Positions 33,341 to 44,619 of a stretch of 64,000 bases of DNA are shown piece by piece; the stretch's first letter is position 1; each line of letters opens with the position of its first letter. The position numbers and the translations under genes were made by a program. The notes beneath the pieces were generated by a model. It saw nothing but the letters and a program-made list of their open reading frames with translations. It was not told where the DNA came from and did no database searches. The DNA is from Papaver somniferum (Eukaryota > Streptophyta > Magnoliopsida > Ranunculales > Papaveraceae). Location: NCBI RefSeq assembly GCF_003573695.1, contig NC_039363.1:128695302-128759301 (forward strand). Direction: 5' to 3'.

Positions 33341-34180
33341 GTAGCATAGAGCATGGATCTGTGTTGCTGTGTTGTTGCTGTCTTGGCTAGGGCTACAAGG
33401 ATGAGAAGAAGATGGCCAATGAAGCAGATGGTGCTGCTGTGGATAGACGGAGGATGAAAGTAGAGCTGAGTTACAGCAGATGATGCTGTAAACTAGAGAA
33501 GAAATGAAGCTTAAATGAAGTGCAGCTACTGATGAATTCTGATGAAACCAATTATGGTTTCATCGTATTTATGATGAAACCATAATCGGTTTCATCTAAT
33601 TTTTGGTCAGTGGTGGTGGTGGTCGTCGGCGGGTGTTGGCGATGTTGCTGGTTTTAGTCGGTGGTGTTCGGTGGTGGTCGACAATGGTGGTGCTGGCAGT
33701 TGATAATATGTGTTGTAGCATAGAGCATGGATTTGTGTTGTTGTGATGTTGCTGTATCCAAGATCCTTGTTGAATTTTTCTTGTAGTTGAATTCTGATGA
33801 AACCAATTTGGGTTTCATCTTATTTTATGATGAAACCAAAATCGGTTTCATCGGATTTATGATGAAACCAAAATCGGTTTCATCTAAATTTTGGTCAGTA
33901 GTGGTGGTGGTCGGTGGCGGTGGTGGTCGGAGGTGGCGGTGGTGGTGGTCGGAGGTGGTGGTGGTCGGCGACGGCGGCGGTGACGGTCGGAGGTGGCGGT
34001 GGTGGTCGGTGGCGGCGGCGGTGGTCGGTGGAGGTCGGAGGCGGCGGCAACGGTTGGAGGTGGCGGCGGCGGTCGAAAGTGGTGGCGGTGATGGTTGGCG
34101 GTGGTGGTCGGTGGCGGCGGCCACGGTGGTGGTCGGTGGAGGTGGTAGAAGGTGGCGTTGTTTGTTGGTGGTGATAATAT
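33341..34180. repeat. 374-bp tandem duplication with GATGAAACC hairpins and GGT-rich tracts
   Basis: GTAGCATAGAGCATGGATCT starts a unit at 33341; the same sequence with one change restarts at 33715. Each unit contains GATGAAACC-N6-GGTTTCATC palindromes (two in the first, three in the second) followed by TTTTGGTCAGT and a GGT/GGC-rich tract. The tract in the second copy has expanded to about 280 bp (33898-34178). Long frames on both strands here come from the triplet repeat and are not listed as genes. Confidence 0.7.
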
Positions 34181-34330
34181 AATAAGAATTAAAGTGGGGT
34201 TGATTTTTGTTTTTGTTGGGGTGATTTAAACTAAGAGGGTAATATAGACCAATTATATTAAATGGGGTTTTTGTGAACAATTTGTTTTATTGGAGTTTTT
34301 GTGTATGGATAGTGACACCTTTGGGGTTTT

Positions 34331-35007
34331 AACTCGCGGACCGTATAGTAAAAGCAAAGTGTGGCACTTTCTTCAAATTTCCATAAAAGAAAGACATTTG
34401 AGGCCCAAACACAAAATCTTTTACATCTTATATGCAACCCAAATTCCAAACCTTGAGTTTACCCTTTAGGGGGAAACGATTCAGCTTATTCTTCTACTAC
34501 TTTGTTATAATATGTTTTTTGTTGATTAAAGATGATTTCAATGTTCTAAACGTGAAGCTTTGTTAGTATATATCAATTTTAATGGGATTTTTAATCATCT
34601 TATCGCGTGAATTTATCAAATCTAATTTTTATTCGTGATTCGTAAATTGTTTCAAGTACACGCTAAGTTGATCTATTGATTATTCTAATACTAGTAGAAG
34701 TTATGAGATAAGTGTAATAGTAAAATAAATCGCGAGACCTTGAGATCAACCTAAGTTCATAAAGTTTAAAGCATTTAAGTGGGTTATAACTGGCATTCAG
34801 AAGCTTTTGTATCCGGTGATAAAAGGAGTTTGGGGATAACACTGACCTAAATGCTTTTCTACGCTTGGTGATGAATAATTCTAACAAAAATAAATGTAAG
34901 TATAATATTAAGTTAATATTTGTTAATGAAGATGTCTTAATCATGTTTTAATTTTTTTTTTTTGTGTGATTGTTTTGTCAATCCGAATAACATCTCAATT
35001 AAATAAT
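34331..35007. other. AT-rich stretch without recognised genes
   Basis: No motif-bearing frame, LTR end or RNA gene was recognised. A GTGGCACTTTC motif near 34362 and matching GTGACACC near 34313 may belong to the worn edge of the candidate element on its left. Confidence 0.4.
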
Positions 35008-37015
35008 AAAAAGTGAGGGTACCAAGTACACCACCAACTTTTTCGTTCGGAAACATGTATGGACAAAACATAATGCAATTGCAAGTAGACCAACGTAATG
35101 ATGCTTGTTAATATGTATGTTGAGTCAATATCTCTATCTCTTCATAATCAGTATATCTAGACTAAAAAGTTTGTGAACCTGATTCTTAAGAAGAATACTT
35201 GAACAATCTCAAAAATCGATATCCAAGATCAATCTAGTTGTATCCAAATAATCAAATCGGAATTTTGCCAAGTAATAAACTTGTTATCTATCTTTCAAGA
35301 TACGAATTCTACAAGAAACAGGTCTCGTAATCGAGCACAATTATGTGGATGCATCTACTAAGATTAAATACGTACTGGTATAAATCCTATTATAAAGATA
35401 AACAATATAATGTGGAAAATGAAAAACACAAGACACCAAAAGTTTTGTTAACGAGGAAACCGAAGTAGCAGAGAACCCCGGGATCTCGTCCAAATTTGAA
35501 CACCAAACTGAATTAAGCCACTACAGACACTAACTCACTATCAAACGTCGGACTAGAATTTAGTTGAGACCACCCTCAAAACGATTCAGTTACAGTGGTG
35601 CTCCTTCTGTCTCTTGAACCTTTCAAGGCTCCACGCAATTTATTCCCTCAACTAACATCCTTTACAACCCAAGAGTTGTTTCAACCTTAGTGAAGACTGT
35701 TGATACTAATCTTCCTCTAATAGATAAGCCTATTTGATTTCCCTTTAGATAAAAAATCAAGGCTTGGAAATCTTTTTTCAATAGACAAATCTAGCAAATC
35801 TCACAAATTTGGACCTACGGCTCCCGAAGAGCATCCTACATTCTTAACCACCTCCCAAGAACAATCTTCAAAAGATCAATTAAGATCAGTTTTCAGATAT
35901 CTATCTTGAGGAATCATAAAGTCTGAGACCAAGGGAACTTTGTGGTTACTATATATCTTGCCTGAAAGAGATTACGAAAACCTCGATGATAGAAAAGCAA
36001 GACCAGGATACACGAACTATCAAGGTAAATATAGTCGGAATTGGATTAACGAATCCCTAAAGTGAAGTCTTTTATTCGTAGACCTATTTATGTTTTTTAG
36101 AGGAAACCTAGACGACTCTAGTATAAAAGGGTGCTAAGTGATTGTAGCTTTCTTTATAGTTTCCATAAAATGACTCTAAAACCAGATTCCTAGACTTCCA
36201 TGCATATTAATATGGTATGGGTACGCATACCTCCAAACTCAGAAGAAATTCCCGGACCTAAACCTTACGTCAGTACGCGTACTGGTATGTGTACTAGGTA
36301 CCCAGACTTTCACAAACCAATAGGTACGCATACAGGTATGCATACTATGGTTCCCGGACATGGATTACATATATGCAAGTACGCATATTATGCTTGAATC
36401 CAATTGTTTTAAACTCTCATTTCAACCATTGAAACATTCTTGGAAAACGGGAATAGCTGTCTCACACAAAATATTAGCTTCAAAGCAATTTTTAAGTGAT
36501 CGAATTATCAATACGAAACATTCCGAGTCTACATCAAATAACTGTCTCACATAAATCATGTAATATGTTACCAGGCGATTTTCACATGATCATCTTTTGA
36601 ATTTCGTCAAGAATATAAGATGAAATTGGTTAAAGCGAAAGCTTACCGTACATATTTCGAGAAATATATAAGCGAGATAAACTCAGCTCGGAAATATCAA
36701 ACGTGTATAGTTGAAGTCTATATAGATATACGACTTTTATCTCAACAGGAGATAAAGTAGATAGACTTTTGAATGATAGATGAGTTCAAGTATCCATATA
36801 CATTTTGCCGATGAAGTTCCACAAGCTCCCCTTAGTAGTTCTTCGTCTTCAAGAGATGAATGTCGTGAAGTCTAAGCTCAACTACACTTTCTATCCTAAT
36901 CCGAGACTTAGCTATAAGTAGACTAGAAATCAAGACTTATAGTTTTGGCAACTAAACTTGACAAACAAGCTTGAGATAGAAACACTTACGAGTTCGACCG
37001 AGCAATGCTCTAACA
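35008..37015 (-). repeat. Sirevirus-like copia LTR (third copy)
   Basis: On the minus strand the LTR opens TGTTAGAGCATTGCTCGG (37015), identical to LTR C, and is related to it down to about 35008, where GTTCGGAAAC and GAGGGTACC line up with the LTR C end. TTTTGTTAACGAGGAAACCG is kept near 35443. No TGGTATCAGAG primer site follows its inner end, so it is a solo or truncated LTR. It is about 2.0 kb, shorter than LTR C because of internal losses. GTACGC motifs are at about 36214-36385. Confidence 0.7.
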
Positions 37016-39293
37016 GTACCAAAGACCAATATCCAAGTGTCAATCAATTCATATCAACAACCAAAGGTTGGATTATCTAATTGATTGAACTACACACAAC
37101 CTGTGGTATCTCAATTATATAAAATATATTGCGGAAAATAAATAACACAGACACCAGAAATTTTGTTGAGGAAACCGCAAATGCAGAAGAACCCCGGGAC
37201 GTAGTCCATATTTGAACACCACACTGTATTAAGACGCTACAGACTCTAGCCTACTACCAATTAACTTCGGACTGGAATGCAGTTGATCCCTAACCAATAT
37301 CACACTGATTAAGGTACAGTCGCGTTCCTTACACCTCTTGAACTACGCCGGTTTCTACGCACTTGATTCCCTTAGCTGATCTCACTCACAACTAAGAGTT
37401 GCTATGACCCAAAGTCGAAGACTTGATAAACAAATCTGTCTCACACATAAAAGTCTATTGAAGAGATAAATTTGTCTCCTATAGAAATACCTACGAGTTT
37501 TGTTCCGTCTTTTCATAAATCAAGGTGAACAGGAACCAATTGATACACTAGACTTATATTCCCGAAGAACATCCTAATAATATCAATTACCTCACAGTAA
37601 TCTTAATCGTATGGAAGTGAAACAAGATATTGTGGAATCACAAATAATGAGACGAAGATGTTTGTGACTACTTTTTATCTTACCTACCGGAGATTAAATC
37701 TCGAGAAAATCTTAGAGAAGATAGTACTCAACACGATACGACAAAGTAAGTTTAGAACATGCAACTACAGAGAAAATAGTTGGGTCTGGCTTCAGAATCC
37801 CAATGAAGTCTTTAAGTCGTTAACCTATAATGGTTTTAGTAAAAACCTAGGTTAAAGGAGAATCGACTCTAGTCGCAACTAGTATCACACAAGAGGTGTG
37901 GGGATTAGGTTTCCTAGTTGCTAGAGTTCTCCCTTATGTAGTCTTCAAATCAGGGTTTGAAATCAATGTTACCTTGGTAACAAAGCGTTCAATATTCACC
38001 ATCAGATGAAAAACTGATTAGAGTCAAGCTAATATCTTTCATCCGTTAAATCGAACTTAGCTTGTTATACAGAAATGAAATGTGACTTCATTTAGGTATG
38101 AGTAACCATACCCAAATGTGTACACATAGTTGTCTCAACAATAGTTAACCGAAGTTAGCCATATGAACACTTTCATATCAACCTTGTTCATCTTAATCAC
38201 AACTAGTTCAAATGACTCAAATGAAACTAGTTATGGAGTCCTTCAATTGTTTATATTCTCATAGAAGTATACAAGACACAATTGAAGCAAAAACGATTTT
38301 GATTCACTTTAATCAATTCATGAACATTATAGCCACGGTTTGCAAAAGATTGCATTCCTTAATATATAAATATATTAGTTCATGAACAAACCGATTTTAG
38401 AAATTAACTCACTCAAGTATGCAAACGGGTATGCATACCTAAGTGGTCGGACATAGTTTGGGTTCGCCAGTATGCGAACGGGTACGCATACCTACAAACT
38501 CAGTTGAATTCCCGGACTTTAACTTTACCCTGGTACGCATACGGGTATGCATACTAAGTTCGCGGACTTTCAACTAACCAACCAGTAGGCATACGTGTAT
38601 GCATACTATGGTTCCCGGAAATTCAATAACTTGCAACAGTTAGCATACACACATATTGTGTTATATTCAATCAATGGTTAATCGTTCTAAACTCCATCTT
38701 AATCATTAAAACATTCTTGGAAGAAGGGAATATCTGTCTCACACCAACTATTATCTTCAAAGCAATTTTCAAGTGATCAATAGATCAATACGAAACATTC
38801 CGAGTCTACATCAAATGACTATCTCACACAAATCATGTAATATGTTACCAGGCGATTTTCACATGATCATCTTCTGACTTTCGTCAAGAATAAAGATGAA
38901 CTTGGTTAAGCGAAAGCTTACCAACATATATTTTGAGAAATATGTAAGCGAGTCAAACTCAGCTCGAAATATCAAATGTATATAAATTAAAGTCTATATA
39001 GCTATACGACTTTTGTCTCAATAGGAGATAGAATAGAAATAGACTTCTGAGTGATAGATGAGTTCAAGTCTCCACATACCTTTTGTTGATGAAGTTCCAC
39101 AAGCTCACCTTAGTAGTTCTCCGTCTTCAATCGATGGACGCCGTGAAGTCTAATGCTCAACTAGACATTCTATCCTAATCCGAGACATAGTTATAAGTGG
39201 ACTAGAGATCAAGACTTATAGTTTTGGCAACTAAACTTGACAACAAGCTTGAGATAGCAACGCTTGCGAGTTCGACCAAGCAGTGCTCTAACA
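37016..39293 (-). repeat. Sirevirus-like copia LTR (fourth copy), truncated at U5
   Basis: The minus strand opens TGTTAGAGCACTGCTTGG (39293). The other side begins at GTACCAAAGACCAATATCC, which is about 146 bp inside the end of LTR C. So the last ~146 bp of the LTR are missing, and the third copy abuts exactly there. It is closer in sequence to LTR C than the third copy is. GTACGC-type motifs are at about 38417-38610. Confidence 0.75.
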
Positions 39294-40640
39294 GAAACCT
39301 TAAACTATGGGGATCAACCCAAGTATTGGATTAACATACAATATATTTACTTTTAATTATAAATAAAATAATAATTATAATTGCAGAATATAAAAGTATA
39401 GACACAACAAGATTTTGTTAACAAAGAAAACCCAAGTGTAGAAAAACCCTGGGACCTACTCCAGTTTTGAATACTCTGATAATTAAGCCGATATACAAAG
39501 AACACTACCAACTTAGGATAGTTGAGACCAAGTAATCTACCGCCAATACCTAGTTTCCTCATTATCCATGCGCCTGCAAGAAATCTGGCCAACACATGCA
39601 AATCCTAAGATAGAGTCCACTATCTTAAGTTGCTTCAACCGATGTGAAGACTCCAAACACTCAACTCCTTTGGATAGTCTTCCAAATATTAAATGACTAA
39701 TCTGTTTGGTTACCACTCTTCTATATCAAGAAGTTAATCGGAGATTTTATAGTTGAGTTCGAGAAAGTCTATTCCGTTTAAATCAAATAAACTCTCTTGT
39801 ATGGTTTAGATCAATTAAGATCTGAATTACTGAAATAATCAGATCTGGATTTACAAGTTATCAGATTCGGATGTTGAAGAATACCATCAAATGATAACAT
39901 GTCGATCTACTACAACTAATCCATCAGTCGCCTATCAAAGATAAACGAGGTCTAGGCGGATCCCAGCCGATCAAGTTTTTGCACGAAGCAAATCACAAAG
40001 ACACAAAACCAATAAGAAATCTTCTTGTCTTCAAATCTTTAATCTTATTATGTACCTGCACAACCAAACTTGATTCCAAATTATTATCAATCAAGCACAA
40101 AATGGAGTCTGCTAACAATGGATAATCACAAGACAATGACAGATCTAAAGAAAATCTGAACTACTGCTAATCTCTTGATCTAGTTTGAGTTACTTTATGT
40201 CAGAATATAAGGCTCTCAAGAATAAAAAACTAGGTGCAATCAAGAGTTAATAATCGTTAGTCAATCAAATCAATAATCGAAAACTAAAATAACAATGCAA
40301 TTCTAGTTTCATACTAACGGTATTAGTAGACGTTTCTTGATCCCAAAGAAGTCGTTAAACTAGCGGACGTAATATATTTCTCCTAATTAGGTTACTCTCC
40401 TCTCCAAGATAGTATTACAAGTAGTACTATTAGTCGACTATAACAATGACTACAAAGATGAAGTGCAATAAAGAACAAACTGCACTATTCATAGACTAAA
40501 GTAGTTTGGACCCTAAGGATTTTCCATGACTGGAAATGTAATCAAGACATGCAGTAAAGCACCTAGACTCGGTTTTGTCTAATTTCAACCAATATCCAAC
40601 TGTATAACCGAAATCCCTCATGGATACAACTCAATATTAG
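39294..40640 (-). repeat. Older copia LTR, inner part (split by the Athila solo LTR)
   Basis: TTTTGTTAACAAAGAAAACC near 39413 and CTGGGACCTACTCCAG near 39449 match landmarks of the Sirevirus-like LTRs, but the rest is strongly diverged. The sequence continues after the solo LTR at 42381. Its own primer site and termini were not found. The frame at 39353-39601 on the minus strand is LTR sequence. Confidence 0.5.
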
Positions 40641-40645
40641 CTAGC

Positions 40646-42375
40646 TGATAGACACATTATTCTGTCTGATTTGATCTCAGTTATCAATTTTTTCAGTGCT
40701 CATTTTTGTACTTATTGTGGCATTTTGTTAGTGCTCATTTTTGTGGAAAAAGTTTCCAGAAAAGTGGTATTTGGACCTCCGGAGAAAATAGCACCCCATA
40801 AAAGTATTAAAGAAACCCTGTAGTTTTACTATTTACAACCCAAAATTGCTACTTGTTGCCCACAAATTTCTATTCAGGCCACAGGAATTGCTAATCGTAC
40901 CCTCAATTACTGAAGGGACGCTAGAAATGGATAAAGGGAGGTCATCTTCTTCATTTGAATTTTTGAGTTTTGGCGGGAAAATCAGTTTTCATCTGCAGAA
41001 ATTAGGGTTCGAGAATTGAAGATGTCTTATTGAGATTCAATCACTGAAACTTATTGGGTTTACTCTATTGGGAAAGACAGGGATGATATGGGTGTTAAAT
41101 TTAATTGGCTGAATAATCTGATTGATGCGAAACAGGGAAGAAATTTTATATCGCATATGAATTTCTGATTTTGGGAAGTTTGCGTGTGGATGGAGGGAGC
41201 TGGACACAATCTAGGAGGTGTTTGCAATGTGTAGGAGTGTGTATATTGCAGGAAAACACTATATATTCAACTGCAGATGCGTGAAGAAAATAAAAAGGGA
41301 AAATATTCTCGTGAAAGGAAAGTAATTCATTACAAGAGATTTTGAAGATTTAATGGGGATGTTTAGTATGATTTTATGATTCTGGGAAGTTTGCGTGTGG
41401 CTGGAGGGAGTTGGACACAATCTAAAAGGTGTTTGCAACACGTAGGAGTGTGTAAATTGCAGGAAAACATGGGAGATTCAACTGCAGACGCGTGAAGAAA
41501 AAAAAAAGGGGAAATATTCCCCTGAAAGGAAAGGAATTAATTACGAGAGATTTTAAAGATTTGAGAGGGATGTTTAGTATAAAAAGGGTGGTTGGATTTT
41601 GCAGAAGAGGTATGGAGTGATAGAGGAGCCAACAGAGGGCTTGGGATCGAGAAAAATCAAGTTGCGTAAAGAAAAAAGTTCTGTTGGTGAAGAAGAACAC
41701 GAAGAACATTAGCCACTCGATAACAGTTTATCCAACAACAGAAGTTGTGTATAATTGTACATTCAGTAGCGAAAGACTTTTAGCGACTGTGTTGTTTTAG
41801 TAGCTAAATAGCGACTGAAAAACGTTGTAAGCAATTATATCTTTTTGAATACAATGATTAATCAAGTTTTCTCTAGTTTTCGATTCATGAGTTGCTAAAA
41901 TTATTTTGTAGGGTCTTGGAAGAAGCTATTTTTCTATGAGTAATTCTTAGTAATTAAATTCTTTGACATATTTACTCCATTTTGTTCCTTTAATTGCTTA
42001 AAAGTTTTCTCTTCTTTACATGCTTCATAATAATTGTTTTTGGTAATTTTTAAGCCACCGATATTTTATAAGTGAAAAAAAAATTAGGCTTTAGATTAAC
42101 GACGAAAGTCATGAAAAAAGTTTGTAACGTTATATCCCCCAAGGAATGAGATTGGGTTTGAAATTGCCTTGAGTAAATTAAGAGTATTGTGTCAAAGTTA
42201 TTATTATTGAGTTTAGTACCATAAGAAGTAGTGGAATCCAAAACCCTAAACCTATCTCCCTTCATCATGTTACCATAATTTAAAATTTTAGTATTTTCTT
42301 TTATTAAGTCTTAAAACCAAATCTTTAAAAGTCCGAGTAACCATACCTTTCTTAGCACCTGTAAAAACAACATCA
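40646..42375 (+). mobile_element. Athila-type solo LTR (1730 bp)
   Basis: It opens TGATAGACACATT and ends ACAACATCA, as the LTRs of the full Athila element do (TGATAGACACATTT and AAATCCCATCA). The order of blocks is shared, including GAAGAACACGAAGAACATT near 41689 and GCGACTG repeats near 41790. The sequence differs much from that copy, so it is an older or distinct family. A TATA-like AGTATAAAAAGGG lies at 41577-41589. It carries an internal 211-bp tandem duplication. No internal region follows, so it arose by recombination between two LTRs. Confidence 0.8.
41173..41595 (+). repeat. 211-bp tandem duplication inside the solo LTR
   Basis: GGGAAGTTTGCGTGTGG occurs at 41173 and again at 41384. 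Both copies continue with GGAGGGAG, TGGACACAATCTA, TGCAGGAAAAC, TTCAACTGCAGA and ATTTTGAAGATTT or its variant. The second copy runs into the TATA-like box. The intact Athila LTRs carry this block once. Confidence 0.7.
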
Positions 42376-42380
42376 CTAGC

Positions 42381-44140
42381 ATACAATTCCAGAGATATGT
42401 TTTGATTGCTGGAGAAACAAGATATAAACAAAAAGATTCTCAAATATTTCGGTTTGGGATCCCACCTTGAGTATCAAGAAATATCTTTGAACAATAAAGG
42501 ATTTATGCATATGTTCAGATAATTACTCATTATGTCGACATCTCGAGATTTCCTATTTTGCAAACCCAATTTCCAAAATCACAAACCTTAAATTGTATGT
42601 GACTAGAGAAATCGGTTTTGCATATGGGGTATGTTCTACCATGACTCACAATGTAGGTAGGGATCGGTTCTACCTTGATTCCCATATACGTTACTCAAAT
42701 TAACGTTGTATTATTATTGTTGTTATTAGTAGTATAACATGTTGGATTCATGTTTATACCTGAAAATAAAAACACATGAAAACATAGCATATGGTGGCAT
42801 CGGTCCAATTCATCAGTAGTAGTTGTTCAATCCATTTTTGAAATCATATTTCATTGTTACGATATACCTTCTCTTAAGATGCGGTCAATCTCAGGAAGAT
42901 TTTGTTATGAACTCATTATATAAAAAAAAACTGATATTTACGGAAACCCGATGATGACATAATTGTAATACTCTGCTCATTGTTCTCAAGACATATGTAT
43001 AACATATATTAACGAAAGTTCGTCTCTAATTTTCCTTTGAAACCAAGTAAAAAATTCACGCTGCTAACCTTTTAGATAAGGTCGTAGTTATAAATAGTGT
43101 AAAAACCAAATTTAAGGACATACTTTGAGCATCCCAAGAAGTTAAAAAAATTTAAGTTTATATAGTAATCCATACTTGTTATTTACCCAAGGGTAATTAG
43201 GAAGACCACTTTGTTTAGCAAGACTCGCGATAACTAATACTAATAAACAAGCAACACAGAAGTATTTATCATAGAGTTTGCTCACTAACAAGAATAGAAA
43301 TGTAAGGAGGTAAGTTTTCACAGTACTCAATTAACCACATCATAAATCGATTCCCAAGCACGTGAGAGTAACAGACAAATCCATAGTGATAGTAAAAAAA
43401 CAACAACTAAGAAACATGCTAGATAAAAGTAGTTACGATAGCAAGTGAGTCTAGCTCACGATAACATAAACTCTCTAACAAGCTAAACGAAAGTAGAGTT
43501 TTCCTCACTGACAAGAATTAAGTTATTACAGTGCTCAGACTTTTAGCTAAATAAATTCCAAAGCAGTAGTAGTTAAAAGAACTACAGTGATATCAAACAA
43601 AACAACCTTAGGTTTGTAAATGCAGGGATTTATACATATTTCTCAAATTTATAGGTTATACCAGTGTGTAATTGAAGATCTTCAAAACTGTATTTGAGTG
43701 TCCTACGAATATCCAAAAGCATTTTAAGGAATCGAGTGCGAAAAAAGTCGTAGAACCCATACGGAATATCGCCAACTTCTTTCTACAAGAGAATCACAAG
43801 GAAGAAAGCACAAGCAAGAGAAAAATATGGAACTCGTAAAGGTAAACTAGAGGCTATGTTAACTCGTAATTTTATTTTATTATGTGTGTGAAGGGGAAAG
43901 GTCAGATTGCGTTAAGTAAATAAAAGATACAGAAAGTAAAATCACATTATAGCGTTGCTAGGAGTCAAGGCAGAACGGTTTTAAAATCCCTTAACAATTT
44001 GGAGATATAGAGCATTCAAATATGCAGTTGCAATTTACTTGACTTTTCCCTCGTTCATTACCAACTCATCTTTTACAACTTTCTCCTTTATATTCCCAAT
44101 ATCATTTTTCAAATTAGTAAACTTGAACTTCTTCAACTAC
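42381..44140. other. AT-rich stretch: copia LTR remainder and unassigned DNA
   Basis: The first part (to about 42720) seems to continue the copia LTR split by the solo LTR; GGTAGGGATCGGTTCTACC near 42655 is LTR-like. From about 43140 to 43540 two blocks look alike: ACTAACAAGAATAGAAATG near 43284 and ACTGACAAGAATTAAGTT near 43507, with ACGATAAC before the second and GCGATAAC before the first. This may be a worn duplication of about 230 bp. No convincing gene was seen. Confidence 0.35.
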
Positions 44141-44149
44141 TTTTGATAA

Positions 44150-44600
44150 TTCGCACTTTCCACCTCTTTAGCGCCATTGTTGAACTCTAATTCGATCTTG
44201 GATTTACTCTAATCAAGAGTTCTCTGGCCAATTTAGCCAGCTCTTCCCAACTCATTTGTAAAAATCAACATCCACGCTTTTCCCGGTCACTCTAATGTTT
44301 ATAATCTTCTTCGCATCATCAGAAGTAACTGTCATCTCGCCGAAGGGTAGATGAAATGTGTAAGTATCTGGAAAAAAGTATTAATGGTAACATGGTTCGT
44401 TCTTTTTCCCCACCTCAAACACTAGTGTTCAAGTAGGATAGCTAGATACATGGTGAGATATGAAAGTTTTGGCCACTTATGGATGGGGGTCCGCTATCTT
44501 AGCCGAGTTGTAAATTTTTCTTTATATCGCATCATAGGTTTCGTCGAGAATTGATGGGCTATGGGAGTCGTACATGTAAATATGACAATATACGAATCCT
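44150..44600 (-). pseudogene. Plant mobile domain (PMD) fragment
   Basis: Read on the minus strand, a segment at about 44370-44270 gives DTYTFHLPFGEMTVTSDDAK, then KIINIRVTGKSVDV. This is the core PMD motif (usual HTFHLPxGEMTxTLxDVxxLLxLxVxG). Upstream (44560-44400) is a decayed stretch with ETYDAI and NSAKIADPHP. Downstream, helical remnants continue to about 44050. Several stops are present. It is unrelated in position to the Tat-like element at 5-17 kb. Which element carried it is unknown. Confidence 0.6.
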
Positions 44601-44619
44601 TTAGATTTATATTAATTTA

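Larger units (their letters stand above)
31120..34330. mobile_element. Candidate DNA element that captured a NAR1 gene fragment
   Basis: The left edge has TGGCACAAAAACCCCAGG (about 31178) and, read in reverse, the right edge has TTCACAAAAACCCCATTTAA (near 34270). In both, an AT-rich block and then a gene-like block follow inwards. These may be worn terminal inverted repeats. Inside are a pyrimidine-rich leader, a two-exon fragment of NAR1 with its introns, and a hairpin/GGT-rich repeat region. The arrangement resembles Pack-type elements, which carry genomic gene pieces including introns. The boundaries are inferred; no target duplication was seen. Confidence 0.35.
40641..42380. repeat. 5-bp target site duplication CTAGC around the solo LTR
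   Basis: CTAGC occurs at 40641-40645, directly before the TGATAGACACATT of the LTR, and again at 42376-42380, directly after its CATCA end. This is the length expected for Ty3/gypsy integration. With the LTR removed, one CTAGC is left and the copia-like LTR sequence on both sides becomes continuous. Confidence 0.8.

Noticed and set aside
33787..34280. Long overlapping open frames on both strands in the GGT-rich tract
   Set aside because: They are produced by the triplet repeat; the peptides are pure Gly/Val/Trp/Arg or Pro/Thr low complexity in every frame.
43142..43330. 62-aa hydrophobic frame on the minus strand
   Set aside because: It has a membrane-like stretch but no signal peptide cleavage site, no domain and no supporting promoter; it lies in AT-rich DNA where such frames are common.
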